Shown piece by piece: positions 12,301 to 24,359 of a stretch of 64,000 nt of DNA. The stretch's first letter is position 1, and the number at the start of each line of letters is the position of its first letter. Where the stretch lies: contig NC_077232.1 in the NCBI RefSeq assembly GCF_027887165.1, positions 77,839,369 through 77,903,368 of the forward strand, given 5' to 3'. Below the pieces are notes generated by a model. It saw only the letters and a program-made list of their open reading frames with translations. It was not told where the DNA came from and made no database searches. The translations under genes were made by a program, and so were the position numbers. The stretch comes from Monodelphis domestica. Taxonomy: Eukaryota > Chordata > Mammalia > Didelphimorphia > Didelphidae.

Positions 12301-12680
12301 TCTATACTTTCTGATCAATAGAATCTTTAATATTTCTTCTCAGAGATGGTACTTTTTAGGCACTTCATACTTTTAGAGGAAAAAAAACCACACTATGGTC
12401 AACAATTATACAAATTCTGCTCCCTAATGTTTGTTCTTAGTGTCTTGAAAGGTTTTTTTTTCTTTTTTTTTGGGGGGGGGGGGTGCACACCACAACAAAA
12501 AACATATTCCAAATGCCAAAATAAAACAAACAGGGAAAAGTCTGAATTGTTTCCCAGCTGACTCTTTTGGTGGGAGGACAGTATTGTCTTTCTTGAATAA
12601 ATAAAGGTTCCTAATAAATCTTCATATTATGTCAAGACACAATGAACCTGAAGATCTAAGTGCAGTTTAATTATACTCAC
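9311..12680. other. Mostly unique AT-rich sequence, presumed intron
   Basis: If the candidate exon at 12681 is real, this is the last intron of the minus-strand gene (about 3.8 kb with the SINE to its left). A partial copy of the unnamed repeat lies at 10611-10720 ('aacatttattaaggaccccc'), and a T-run followed by G12 lies at 12453-12483. I see no further supported gene. Confidence 0.4.
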
Positions 12681-12727
12681 TTCCTGCTTTAATTTGGCAC
12701 AGATTCCTTCTGGTGCTACAATCACTA
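12681..12727 (-). CDS. Candidate 47-nt internal exon, minus strand
   Basis: The minus strand reads acceptor 'aacttctttgttag', 47 nt, then a strong donor GTGAGT. The frame gives VIVAPEGICAKLKQE after a split codon completed by TA, and ends in phase 0. That matches the phase-0 start of the terminal exon at 8877. The start needs one base from the previous exon, which the candidate at 13101-13150 supplies (G plus TA makes Val). Short length means chance cannot be excluded. The identity of the protein is unknown. Confidence 0.4.
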
Positions 12728-13100
12728 CTAACAAAGAAGTTAATTACCATCTTAAAGAACACTTTTTTTGCTGGCCCTGTTACAATATCCTAATTAATTC
12801 ATAGTATCATTCTTTATTTAAGCCTATGAATGCTTTATTCATATCCTCCATTACCCTGAAACAGAGGACTTCAACGCAGTTATATTTCTATATAAAGCAC
12901 TTGAATGTCAAATTCAAGGCAGAGGAGAAATTGGGAACCTGGATATTTAAAACAATAGAGGAATTAGCTAACTCCCCCTTATGGATTCAAATTTCAAACA
13001 GGGAAAAATAAAAACTTAAGTCCACATATTCATACTGCACTTTATCACAAATACTTCCCATAAGTTAATTTCATGGTAGAAAAATCAATGTCCTCCTTAC

Positions 13101-13150
13101 CTTCATCACCACTATCCCAAATCAAATTATAGAATTTCATACACTTTTTT
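13101..13150 (-). CDS. Candidate 50-nt internal exon, minus strand
   Basis: The minus strand reads a moderate acceptor ending 'aagtgtcag', 50 nt, then the donor GAAG/GTAAGG. The only usable frame gives KKCMKFYNLIWDSGDE with a leftover G, so it ends in phase 1 and joins the candidate exon at 12727 without a stop. Together the two would read ...SGDE-V-VIVAPEG.... The polypyrimidine tract is weak, and I found no certain exon upstream of it. Confidence 0.33.
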
Positions 13151-13259
13151 CTGACACTTTCCAGAAGTAATAGAAAAGGTGTTAGTTAATGAGACATTTG
13201 ACTACTACATTGACTAAAAGTGATATAAAAATGAGAGATAAGATGAGAAGGGGGGGGGG

Positions 13260-13391
<132 letters not shown>

Positions 13392-13499
13392 TGTCTGCAG
13401 AAGCTGTTCAACTCTTCTCTCTACTTCCATTATCTATTGTATCCCAACTGCTCAGACAGATAAAGTAAAACCCTAAGCCCCCAAAATATAAGAAAAAGT

Positions 13500-15280
13500 A
13501 AACTTTTCCTTTTAGAAAAATGTGAAAAATCCAACTCACCAGCTTTTTAATACCAGGGAACCTAATATTTTATTTAATATATAAATAACATACACACAAA
13601 GAAATTCTGATGCTTTAGTTCCCTAGACAAAGACAGACACAGAGGTGTGCCCGTGGATTTTAAAGTAGAGATGAGAAGACAAACTCTTTTGTCACACACA
13701 GTTAAATCTAGGATCTGTTTCAGGCCATGTTATCGCCACCCCCTTCAAATAGCAATTAAATGAGTCACTACTTACATGAAATAAAAATCCAAGTCTAACC
13801 AAAATTTTACAAGTCACCAAAAATGCAATCTCTTGGCAAGATCTATTCTAATATAGTGTATAGCATAAGATTTTCTCCATTGCCTAACTTGAACCTGTCA
13901 TGAAATTCATGATCTACTGTGTTTCCTTGTACAGAATACAAACATCAATAGAGAAGCAGTCCCTGGGTATTTAAGGTTCAAGGAAGAAGTAAAATTTGAG
14001 TAGTTTCTCCTTATATAAATTTATTTTTTTAAACATTTTTGTGTCTGAATCATCTTCATCTCTGACTATATCTACTCCTTCCTCTATCCAGAGAAACCCT
14101 TTTTAACAAAAAAGTAGAGGAAAATCAGTATGAAAGAACTAGCACATCAACCAAATATGAACATCTGTGTGATGCTACTTGCCCAGTCTCCCCACCTCTG
14201 CAAAGAAGGGAAAGAAATACAGTTCTCCCTCTCTACTCTGGAACCATGTTTGTCCACCACAATTATAATAAATATTTTAATTTTCTCCCTTAACACTGTT
14301 GTATTCACAATGCAGGCTTGCTTCCTGATCCAGCTGTACCTCATTACATCAGCTCACCTATTTCCCAATGATTCTCAAATTCCATCACATTGATGTGCCT
14401 CAAGTTATCTAGCTGCTTCTCAGTTAAGGGGCATTTTCCTTTGTTTCCAGTTCTTTTTTACAAAAAAAGTGTTGCTCTGACTATTAAATCACCTCTCTTC
14501 CTAGCTCTGATCCTTACTACCTCTGCTTGACCTGGACCTCCAAGATAATCAAATTCCCTCTTCCCCACTAAATCACAGGGCCAAAAGAACCTATGCAAGC
14601 TCTCCAGCCTTGCAACTGGGAAGGTATTAGCTACTCTGGTCAGGTTCTGGTCTTGCTCCTTCAAATCTCTTCTCCCCTTCCACATTCTTCCTCCTTCTCC
14701 ATTCTTTTCTAAATTCAGCCCAGCCCATACCACATTTCTAGTCTCTCCCGGACCAGACCCCTAGGCTAGACTTCTTGAGTACAGGAACATATTGATCAGT
14801 TTAGCACTGGACCTTTCAAGTGGGCTTTATTCTCCCTCTGGGGAGATGAAGCTTGACACTAGGGTGATAACACTATACTTCTATCAGACCCCAAAGCCAC
14901 TTAACACACAGCTGCTTCCCAAGAAATGGACTGTCTGATCCCACAATCCAATTGGCTAGAGAAAGGCCTGCATTCTTTTTAAAGAACAGAAGATTTTATG
15001 ATTCTCTTCACAAAATGCAGGTCCTAAGGACACTTGAAATGGTATAAGCTGGGAGCTGTAGTCCAATCACATCTCTGACATTTACTAGCCCAGGCAATTA
15101 ACCTTTCTAGGCCTCAATTTCCTCAAGTTTAATAGATAGTCTAGTTTTTTTTTCCCTAATTAAACGTTTTACTAAAAAAAAATTGAGGAATACAAACTAA
15201 ACTTGCTTAGTAACAATTACATTTCATGTCTAAGTAAAAAGCATCACAGTATTAATTTGCAAGCACAAAAAAGTATAATA
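13500..15280. other. Intron-like sequence without supported gene
   Basis: AT-rich at the start. 14030-14500 has a texture like diverged antisense LINE sequence ('ctagctgcttctcagttaagg', 'ccagttcttttttac') that I cannot place firmly. No coding exon is supported. Confidence 0.3.
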
Positions 15281-15281
15281 A

Positions 15282-15425
15282 TGAGAGGCAGTATGGCATG
15301 TTGGTTAGAGTTGGTCTTGAGGTATGCCAGGAAGACCTGGGTTCAAGTGCCACCTCTGACATATATTGACTGTGTGACCTTAAGACACTTATTTTTAGGA
15401 ACCCTAAGATAGATAATCCTCTAAG
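15282..15425 (+). mobile_element. tRNA-headed SINE, MIR/Ther type
   Basis: Begins 'gaggcagtatggcatg', then 'ggaagacctgggttcaagtg' (B-box-like), 'tgactgtgtgaccttaagac' (core), and a tail with 'ctctaagattaaat'. It is a different SINE subfamily from the 4730 element and is diverged. Confidence 0.6.
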
Positions 15426-15672
15426 ATTAAATTTCAGGGGAAGGAAATGCCAATCTATCTTGGAAAAAAGATTTTCCTTTTATAGATTTCCTAGTCCAAT
15501 AAAATCACAGGTCCAGTTCCTAATGTTATCATCACCTTTTTTCACTAATTAATGTGTACCCTTTACATTGTTTCATAAAATGCCTTCCAAATTTACTAGT
15601 ATCCTCAAATATACATGTAGGACTTAATTATTTTATATCCTCTTACATTACTTACCACAATTTACTATTCCC

Positions 15673-16120
15673 TGTCAACGTGGAAATCTAGAAGTCCCCA
15701 GTTTATTTAGTTTAAGGGTATAAACCCCTGGGTTTTGACCTAGTCACAGGAGAGTTTTCTCCCTGAGGGAAGGTCCCACTTCACCAGTCTCAGGCTAACA
15801 ATAGACAATCCACTTCAGGTGGGAGCTAAACCCAAGCCAAAGACTCTCCGTCTCCAGAAGCCTTTCCCAGTATATCACACCCTCCTTCCGAGAATTGAAC
15901 TCAGGACCTTCAGCTTGTGAGACTGATGCACTGCCTGCTGCACCAAAGTCACTTCAGCTTGGGTTTAGCACCCACCTGAAGTGGACTGTCTATTGTTAGC
16001 CTGAGACTGGTGAAGTAGGACCTTCCCTCAAGGAGAAAACTCTCCTGGGACAAGGTCAAAACCTGGGTTTTCTACCTCCCAACTAAATAAACTGGGGACT
16101 TCTAGATTTCCACGTTGACA
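15673..16120. repeat. 448-bp inverted repeat with tRNA-like core
   Basis: The left arm (15673-15837) and right arm (15957-16120) are reverse complements of each other at roughly 85-90% by eye. The outer ends are identical: TGTCAACGTGGAAATC inward from 15673 and its complement ending at 16120. The 119-bp spacer contains a complete tRNA-shaped sequence on the minus strand (15881-15952). Outer termini are TG...CA as in LTRs or retroviral integration products. The flanks share only CCC, so no firm target duplication is seen. No ORF is present. It could be a palindromic retroviral LTR product, a foldback transposon or a non-autonomous DNA element. Confidence 0.85.
15881..15952 (-). tRNA. tRNA-like sequence (pseudogene), anticodon position CAC
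   Basis: The 72 nt divide exactly into tRNA parts: acceptor 7, D-stem GTGC/GTGC with an 8-nt loop, anticodon stem TCAGT/GCTGA with loop CTCACAA, 5-nt variable loop, T-stem CTGAG/CTCGG with loop TTCAATT, acceptor 7. From memory the body resembles elongator tRNA-Met, but the anticodon position reads CAC (Val). The acceptor stem is broken: three of seven pairs fail. It is therefore a pseudogene or a primer-derived copy, not a working tRNA gene. Confidence 0.6.
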
Positions 16121-16822
16121 CCCCATTTGTCAAATATTTATATTAGAGGTTTTAAAAAATTAAATATGTTGCTATAAAAATCATTCAACAGCCAGCTCTT
16201 TTTTGTATTTTTGGCAACACTTTGAGGCTATCTTTCCTAACAGTAGAAATACTGGGTCAAAGATTATGATAATTTTATAACTTACAATATTGGTTTTTTA
16301 TGTGGATGAGATGAACTCCCAAGTTCTCTTCAATCTCTAAATCTGTGAACCTCCAAATTAACACCTCAGAGGCCCATTCTGCATCTCCTATGTCTTCATT
16401 TAAAACAATAATAACAAAAAAATCTTTAAATACATTGAATACCAAATCACTGAATTAAAGCCTTCAAGGAAGGAAGGCAGAGACCCTAGGTTCAAATACC
16501 ACCTCTCACACCCCCTTCATTTCACTTCTTGGTTTCCATCAGTACAAAAAAGGGGATGGATAGACTCCAAATCCTCTTCCAATGCTAAGCCTATGGCCCT
16601 TTGACTCTAGGCGGTCAAAAGGATAGCAAAGGGTACTGACTAACTACCTTCACAGATCCCATCTGCTCTGTGAAGTTTGTTCAATAAATAATAATTACAA
16701 GCTGTGATCAGCAGTCACTAAGCACCAAATCCTCACCAAAATAACTGGTCTGAATTTACTGATTTTTTTCAAGTTTAGCTCATAGGTAAATAGATTAAGG
16801 AGGTAGGTAGAAAGTTTTTCAA

Positions 16823-17015
16823 GGGGCAGTAAGGGGGCTCAGAGGATTGTGAGCCAGGCCTAGAGAGGGGAGGTGCTGTATTCAAAATCTGGCCACAGAC
16901 ACTTCCTAGCTGTGTGACCCTGGGCAAGTTACTTAACCCCACTGCCTAGCCCTTACAGCTCTTCTGCCTTGGAATCAATACATAGAATTGATTCCAAGAT
17001 AGAAGATAAGGGTTT
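16823..17015 (+). mobile_element. tRNA-headed marsupial CORE-SINE
   Basis: Head 'ggggcagtaagggggctcag', 'agccaggcctagagaggg', core 'cctagctgtgtgaccctggg', tail 'gattccaagatagaagataa' and an A run. Same family as 4730-4947. Confidence 0.85.
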
Positions 17016-17159
17016 AAAAAAAAAAGTAAGTCATTAGAGTCTTGGGGAGATGATAATTTTCATCAAGTTGTCATAATTTAATTATAATTCCTAAAGAGAA
17101 GATGTGGTGATGGTAGCTATAACAATTAAGAAAAATCATTCCTATGCATCAAAATAGCT

Positions 17160-17345
17160 CTGAGAGAGGTCCAGAACTTGGGAGCAAGAAGGGGCCCCTA
17201 GAGATCATCTGGTAGCAACCTCCTCATTTTAAAGATAAAGAAACTGGAATCTAGAGTTCCTAGCAGAACTAGGACTAAAGCTCTATCTCCTGACTCTCCA
17301 GATTCTCAAGGCCATTCTCCTTCTACCATACCATGCTGGCTGAGT
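17160..17345 (-). mobile_element. MIR-like CORE-SINE, antisense
   Basis: The text 'agatcatctggtagcaacctcctcattttaaagataaagaaactg' and 'tctatctcctgactctccag' follow the reverse MIR pattern. Diverged. Confidence 0.45.
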
Positions 17346-17349
17346 TCTG

Positions 17350-20300
17350 TTTAGAAAAGAGGCAGCAGAACTGGTGATGAAGAAGTCAGGGTTCTGCAGA
17401 AATAAATTCAAGGAGTCCAACAATTGTTACTCAAACTACCAATTGATGGGTTAAAAAAATGGATAAACTGGGAGACTATGCAGTATTTAAAATTTTAATG
17501 TGCATATTGCGACTTTAAACATTTAAATTTAAAAATTGTGTTCCAAAACAATGGTGGTGAAATTAAACTTGGATGACTTTTTTTTGTTGTTGTTATGGAA
17601 ACTTAAAATGTTGTAACACTTAGGTAAAGTTACTCTATAATGCATTATATACATTGGTAATTCTTAAAATGAGTATAAATGTGAGCTATTATTAACAATG
17701 ATTAACCCACTTTCAACAATATGGCAAGTAATAGCTTGGATTTTTTTACTGTCTAAATTCAAAAACAATTATACAGAACATGCTTGTTGACATAAGTAAA
17801 GCAAGGAAAAGTCAGAAAAGGTCTATTCTTCACATTTCTGTCCTTGAAGTAAAAAAAAAATTTAAACCCTAATATTAAAGTGGATTAGAGAATATGCTAA
17901 CTTTCTAAATTTCATCTCATTCTTAACTTATGATGCCCTTTTAAAAAGCTAACAAAAAGTTGTTGATGAAAAGCATACTTGGAAAATAAAAACATTCAGA
18001 TTCCAAAATGATTTCTTTTAATTTCAGCTTAGTATTTTAAAATATATTTAAGTCTATGGATGCTTTGTCCTGGACATGAGATCATAACACAATGTGCTAA
18101 CCATTTATGGTAATCTGTCAATTTTATAACTATATGCCTTTTAAATTTCTGCATTTTTCCCTTACTGACATTTTTTCCTTTCCCTAAACATTATCTTTCA
18201 AATAATCAATAAAAATATAAATCAACTTGTTTTGTTTAACATAAAATGACTACTTTAATACTTTATAACTTTTCAAAACAACTTTAAGTTATTTTAATGG
18301 GGCCTTTCCCCACCTCTTCTCTTAATTCAAGACCATTGCACACCCTTCTCCCTCATTGTAAGGACACATCTGGTCTTACACTCATGACAGCTGGTTATAT
18401 TCTGTCATCTACAGACTGAATCCTCAAAAATAGGACAGAATGAAAGGAACAGGACAAGTGTCTTTCAAAATTAGAACTTCAACTTTTCCATCTGTTTTGA
18501 AACCTATGCTTCGATGAATTTGTAGAGAAATAAATCTTTCATTATGTGAGCATACTGAACCACAAACAGTCGGTGAAGTAGCCAGGTCACCAAATAATGG
18601 AAAAGCTTATTTCAGAAAGAAATGCTTGCATTTATTAAGCTTTGATACAGTGAGTTCTATCAACCAAGAATATCATCTAAAGACCAGCTGTTACCCTGAA
18701 GTGTCTTTAATGATTAACATACTGATTGTAACTCCAATTCCTTTCAAGACAAGCAAGATAAAATGCTTGTGGGGGGGGGGGGGGTATACAGAGAAAATTG
18801 TTAGTAAGTAATTGCTCAATTTTAATTTACCAATTTCCAAGATGATATTACAATGTTTTAAATCAAATAAGTAACAGAAACATCTGTCTGATCATTACAA
18901 AACTGACTCATCTTGTTTATCACAAATTGCTTGTAAGTCAGAGGGACATGGTCTCTCCCATTTCTAATTCAAGAACAAAGGTTACTTTCTTTAGTCATTA
19001 AGATGATAATAGCCACAGGTTCTGATGAGGCTATATATATTATTTAAGTTTATTTTTTATTCTTAAATTTTTAATAGACTACCATCATCTACAAGTATTG
19101 CATAAGAAATAACAATCTAATCATTAGCTTTTTAAACAGAAATTGATTAGTGAAATAAATACACTTAGGGAATACTGAAGAAGCTGCTATATCCACATGG
19201 TAAAATCACTATGGAGCAGTTACCCAAGTCTGGAAGCTGGGGGGTGGAGTGGGGAATATCTTCAGAAAGGAGTTCTTCCTACCTATGCTACTATACTGCC
19301 CCACTCCTATCAAAAGTAGGAAAAATGGATTACATAGAAATGGTCTGTCTTTCTTAAGAGAGCTCCAAGAAGTAACAAAAAGGATCCTGATAATGCTCAC
19401 CAGATAATTAAGCCTCTTGTGACAATAAAATTATGCCAATGATGTCTATAGTATATATTCAAATATTTGTTGAATTAAATAAAAGGTATTCTTTCACTAT
19501 TTCCTCATCTATCCTGGGTTTCATGGATCCTTCATGGAGTCAGAATTTCAGGTTTGGGCTCAAATGTTGGTCTGGATAATTTTTAACCTACAAACTTGTG
19601 CAAGTCACTCCCAGCCTTGTGACTTCAGTCTCATGAGTAAAATGAAGGCATCTGAGAAGATCCCTTTCAGTTCTGAATTGTCTGATTCTATGTGTGATAC
19701 TCAACTACAAACTTCTTGAAAAACCACTGGTCAAACAGAAACTGAGCAGCTAGGTTTTCTCTACTGTCTATCCCAAGAGAGGTCTTTCCTTTTTCTTTCA
19801 ACAAATATAGCCAATATTGCCATTACTATTTTTCTAAATATTCATCTTGGCTTTTAGACTTCCTGATACAATTCTTGAAGGTTTGTGGCACTCTCCTCTT
19901 CTTTGGGTTGCTCGGTTCCCTTAACAACTTTTGTACATGACCGTTTTTAAGGTCTGAGCTTATCCAGTTAATCATTTAATTAGACTGCTTTTCTCCTAAC
20001 ACTTAGATTAGCTGTAAATGAGGAATAGTAATTGGAGGGAAGGGAGCATGAAACACTTGAGGGGGAATAGGAGAACCAAGTGGATGGTTGCCTTAGTAAG
20101 GGAGGGGGGCTCTGGACATCATCAGGAACTAAGTGCTAGGAGGGTACCCAGAGAAGAAGGGGTCTAGAAGGTTAAGAAAGTTACAAAAGTGAGAAGCTGA
20201 CAAACTACCTGTCCTGCACCCAGGAAAGGGTGAAAAAATTCTTCCTTTTCCACTTTCTGCTCTTCCCAGAGAGGTAATGCATATGTTTCCTGGATAGATA

Positions 20301-22290
20301 ACTTGCAATGACAGAAATTTATCTTTATAAAGTTTCAATCTTGCAAGGTATATATTCAAAGCAAACTCACCTAAAAAACAAGGCAACGGTCAAGACAACA
20401 GGTAACTTTAACTAATGCTTCTGTAATACTGGTCCCACTGATTAAATGGGGATTAACAAAGTTTATAACAAAACATAATTGAATCTGGAAAGGACTTTGG
20501 GCATGGATCTTTTAGCCTAAATGCCTTAGTTAACAAGTTACTTATTTCAAAAATATACATATAAGTTTATATGTATAACATGATTAATTTGCATTTTATT
20601 GATCCTAAATGTGTCTTATTCTGATCATGGCACAAAGGTGATCCACAGCTGGGTAAGCTAGAGGAACACATGTTCCAGCAAATTCTACTTGGCTAAAAAG
20701 GCTTCAAGTTGAAGTCCTGGGGTCTAATGATAGTATCTGTCCCAGGTGAGACCTGCCTAAATATAAGGAAGCTCATCACCAGAAGGTTGGCCACCAGCCT
20801 TTCCTCCATTCATTCATTCACTCATTCATCTACTTGTTTATCCACCATAGCAATTCATGCAGATCATTTGTCTAACAATTTTCATTCATTTAGATGTAAT
20901 ACAAAAACGAGACAGAATTCTAGTCAACAAAGCAGTTCCTTGAGGACTCCCATATTTACAGGTTTGCCTACTTGCTAAAATTGATCTCTACCCCCAAAAT
21001 CAATCCTCAAAACACTTTTCTGGCAGACATGCTCAGAGTGAAAAATCGTTGGTGATACACATTCCCAGAGAAGTCTGAACAAAGTGGCAGTCAGTCTTCT
21101 AGTTTTAGTTCTCTCATTGTAAACAAGTGACCTTTCCCCATTCTATTTAGTTTCATTTTGGGTTGGGGTTTTTTGTTTTGTTTTTGCATTTTTGTGCTTT
21201 TTGTTGGTGATTTTGCTGTTTAAAATGACTTCCACGTGCTTCTCAGCACAAGAAGGCTGTCAGGCCTAGATAAGCTTCCTTCAGGCTGAGCCATAGAGCT
21301 GTTGGCAGCAGATTAACAAATCAACATGAAGGCACATCCAGAAAGAGGAAGAAGATACTTGGCCATCTTTAGTTAGAAGCTCACAGGAACCTAAACTTGG
21401 ATTTCTCCTAAGAGCACTGGTTTAGTATTCACTAGTTAGGGGTTCACAGTGAACTTGTAGAACACGATTACCACAAATGGTGAGAATCAATAGTACTATT
21501 ATGTGAAAGAGTATGCTATTTAACACTTACTTAAGCAATAAGTATGAAGAACAGATCTGATCTACAAAAAAAGTGATAGAAAATTAAATTGTCTAAAATA
21601 CAAACTACCTTATGACACACTCAAGTATTTGAGAACTATCTACTCTAACTATGCTCTAATCACAACTAAAATTCCCTTAAAACACTTTTTAGATAGTTTT
21701 TTCTTAAATTAGTTCATATTACAATGTAATGGAAAACAATGCCTACTTTTCTTTAAAGAGGTTTGTAAATTCACAGACTCAAATGTTCCTCTCACCCAAT
21801 GATCAGATATTGTAGGTGTGGGAGGATATATAGCATGAGAAGCTATACTTTGCATCTATATTAAAAAAAAAAAACGTTTCCTAGCTAATCTAAAAAGTTT
21901 AGACATGGGGAGGGAATACTGAGCAAATTAAATATTTATACATTTTAAATGCCTATGAAATAAATTAATGTCATTTGTCAGGTATCAACTCTCAACTTCA
22001 CCTATATTATTACTGAATTCCATTCATGCCAATTCTGGCCAAACCTAGACTATGATGGCTAATTCATTTGCTTTCTGAGAAATACCAAAGTATCACAAAC
22101 TTGAATAACAATTCTAAAAATGGCAAAGAATCGTACAATCACCAGGTGCTTATATTTTAGAATGCCTGGATGCACGGGGACCTTTATAAAGTCAATCACA
22201 AAAACCTATTATGCATTTAAAAAAACACACATATGCCTGTGATCCACTATATCTCTTACTTGGAGGACTGTTTTGTAGTTTTTATAACAA
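17350..22290. other. AT-rich unique-looking sequence
   Basis: About 5 kb with no supported gene and few repeat landmarks. Contains G14 at 18771-18784. A possible minus-strand splice pair at 21529-21567 (acceptor 'ttttttgtag', donor GTAAGT) would enclose only 31 nt and is not called. Confidence 0.3.
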
Positions 22291-22299
22291 ATGAACATA

Positions 22300-23400
22300 G
22301 CTTTGAAAGAGGCATTGCCCTAAGTGACTGAGATAGAAAACAAAACAAAAAAATCCCTGGCCCTAATAGATAATATAAATTAGTACTGAAGAAGATGAAG
22401 ACAGCCTTCAAAGAGAAGGTTGTAGAAACTGTTGCAGGCAGTAGCATCTGAGTTGAGTCTTAAAGAAAGACCAAGATTCTAATTATATGGACTTAAAATT
22501 CCTGTGTTTTGGTCTGGGTAGGTTCAAACTTTCAGAAGATGGCAGCACAGACCAGTGGAAGGTGAGGGAGGGCTCGGAATGAGGACCGAGATCTGAGCCC
22601 AAGCTCTGCCACACCTGCCTCCTGTCTTTGGAAAAATTAGTCTCTGAACCTCAGCTTTTCAGATGGGAAAAAATACCTGCCCTGTTAATAAATAGGAATT
22701 CTGTGTAGCTCAAATAAGAAACTATATAGCAGTGAGTAAAAGCAAAGTACAAGTATCCCTTCCCCATCACAGTTTCAATATATCATAGGTAGGGCATAAG
22801 AAATTAAACTGGAATTTGGGAGGAGTTTTGCAAAAGCTGCAGATGACATACAAAGAGCCAGTAGATGACACAAAAATTTTAGAAACTCAGAAATGCATAA
22901 AATATATGTATAGTATTGTACAGTATCAACAAGTTTTATCTTTTAATATCATATACACAAGTTCTTTTTAAAAGTTAAAATAAGTAAAAAGTTTGTGAAA
23001 AGAATGCAAAAGCCAAAGGCTTAAAAACCCCAAATCCCCACAATGTGGAAGAGATATCAGTATATTCTAACAAACTGGGGTTCTCCCCCCAAAGTCTTTC
23101 AACTGGGATTCTTTACTGTGGCACTAAGAGTAGCTGCAAAGTCACAGAGGATGGGCCTGGCAATAGAAGACATGGCTGTTTCTCAAAAGCCAGTCTAGCT
23201 AAGAGTGACAAGAATCACCACCAGAATACAAGCAGTAAAGTAGGTTTATGGCCAATAACCATTAAACACCTACTATATTTAAGGTATTGAGCTAGGTGCT
23301 GGCTAACAAAGACAAAAATTAAAAACACTAAACACTTATGATCTGAGTGGTAGAAGGAATACCTACACAGATGAAATCATGACTCAGTGGAAGCCCTTTG
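22300..23400 (+). repeat. Partial copies of the unnamed repeat flanking a MIR
   Basis: 22320-22480 ('tctgagttgagtcttaaaga') and 23240-23400 ('cattaaacacctactatatt', 'ggtattgagctaggtgctgg') match parts of the family seen at 4955 and 52335. 22535-22760 between them is MIR-like ('gagatctgagcccaagctct', 'gtctctgaacctcagctttt'). Confidence 0.45.
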
Positions 23401-23404
23401 GTGA

Positions 23405-23615
23405 CCACAAAGCAATGGTCATGGTAGAAGAAGAGCTAGGGTCTGTTAAAAGGACTAGTTTGGAATCTCAGTTCTGCTATGCCATCATGCAGCAGTCTGG
23501 CTGTACCCAAGTTACCTACATTTTAGGAGACTCCATTTCCCTATTTATAAAACAGAAAAAGCTATTGTAATGATCAAGTAAGTTAATGTACATAAAATAT
23601 TTAACCTATTATGTG
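23405..23615 (+). mobile_element. MIR, diverged
   Basis: The order 'tttggaatctcagttctgct', 'cccaagttacctacatttta' and 'tccatttccctatttataaa' is the MIR body. No gene. Confidence 0.5.
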
Positions 23616-24119
23616 CTATCTCAATATCAACTTTTTTTAAAGGGGGTGAGCTTTCATTTCTTAGTATGTATTAAACTTCTTAAAATGTTAATTAGTGGAG
23701 ACAACTAGGTGGCTTAGTAGATTGAGAACCAAGACTGGCAACAAGAAGCCACAAGTCCCTGGTTCAGTTCAAATCTGAATATTTTATTCTTACGTACCAA
23801 TATCTACAGAACTGGATCATTTTTGAGGTATTCCTTTCGTGATATATTTGAACCAATACTTGGAATTCTAGTGTGATGTCAAATGAAATGCCATTTATCC
23901 TAAAAATACAGTTTTGCATAACAACAAAAACATCTCTCAAATTAACTTTTCCAGAATAAATCCACACTGAAAGCCATACCACAGACACATTTAACATTTT
24001 CCCTGTTTGGGTGATACATGCAACTATCATGTCAAAAGCAAACATTTTGGAACAACTCTTATATTAAGGTTCATGCTAATGAGAACTCCAGTTTTTCATT
24101 ATCCCATTTTAGTTCACTT

Positions 24120-24355
24120 TTCTTGTTTGAAGAGCTATCAAACCCTCCTCTGAGATGGCTTCTCAACCCTAACTCCACATCTTATTTCCCTCCCCTTCTC
24201 TCCACAGACAACACAACAACTCTAGTTCAGTTCTATTATCACTGATCACTTGGACCATATTTTGATGTGATTTCTCTGACTCAAATTCCTCCCCTCTTCA
24301 AATTATCCTTGTGGCTAAAGTGATAGTCCTGATCTAAACTTCTGGGACAAGAATT
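24120..24355 (+). mobile_element. LINE-2-like fragment, low confidence
   Basis: Pyrimidine-rich text ('ttccctccccttctctccac', 'tcaaattcctcccctcttca') looks like L2 coding relic, but it is short and diverged. Confidence 0.3.
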
Positions 24356-24359
24356 CACT

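Noticed and set aside
13541..13562. Possible 22-nt minus-strand microexon ending in GTGAGT
   Set aside because: Joining it to the 13150 candidate creates a stop codon, and its acceptor is weak.
15881..15952. Functional tRNA-Val gene
   Set aside because: The acceptor stem fails at three of seven pairs and the sequence is the loop of an inverted repeat.
21529..21567. Possible 31-nt minus-strand exon between an AG and a GTAAGT
   Set aside because: The phase would fit the 13150 exon, but T-rich DNA makes such pairs common and the peptide gives no support.
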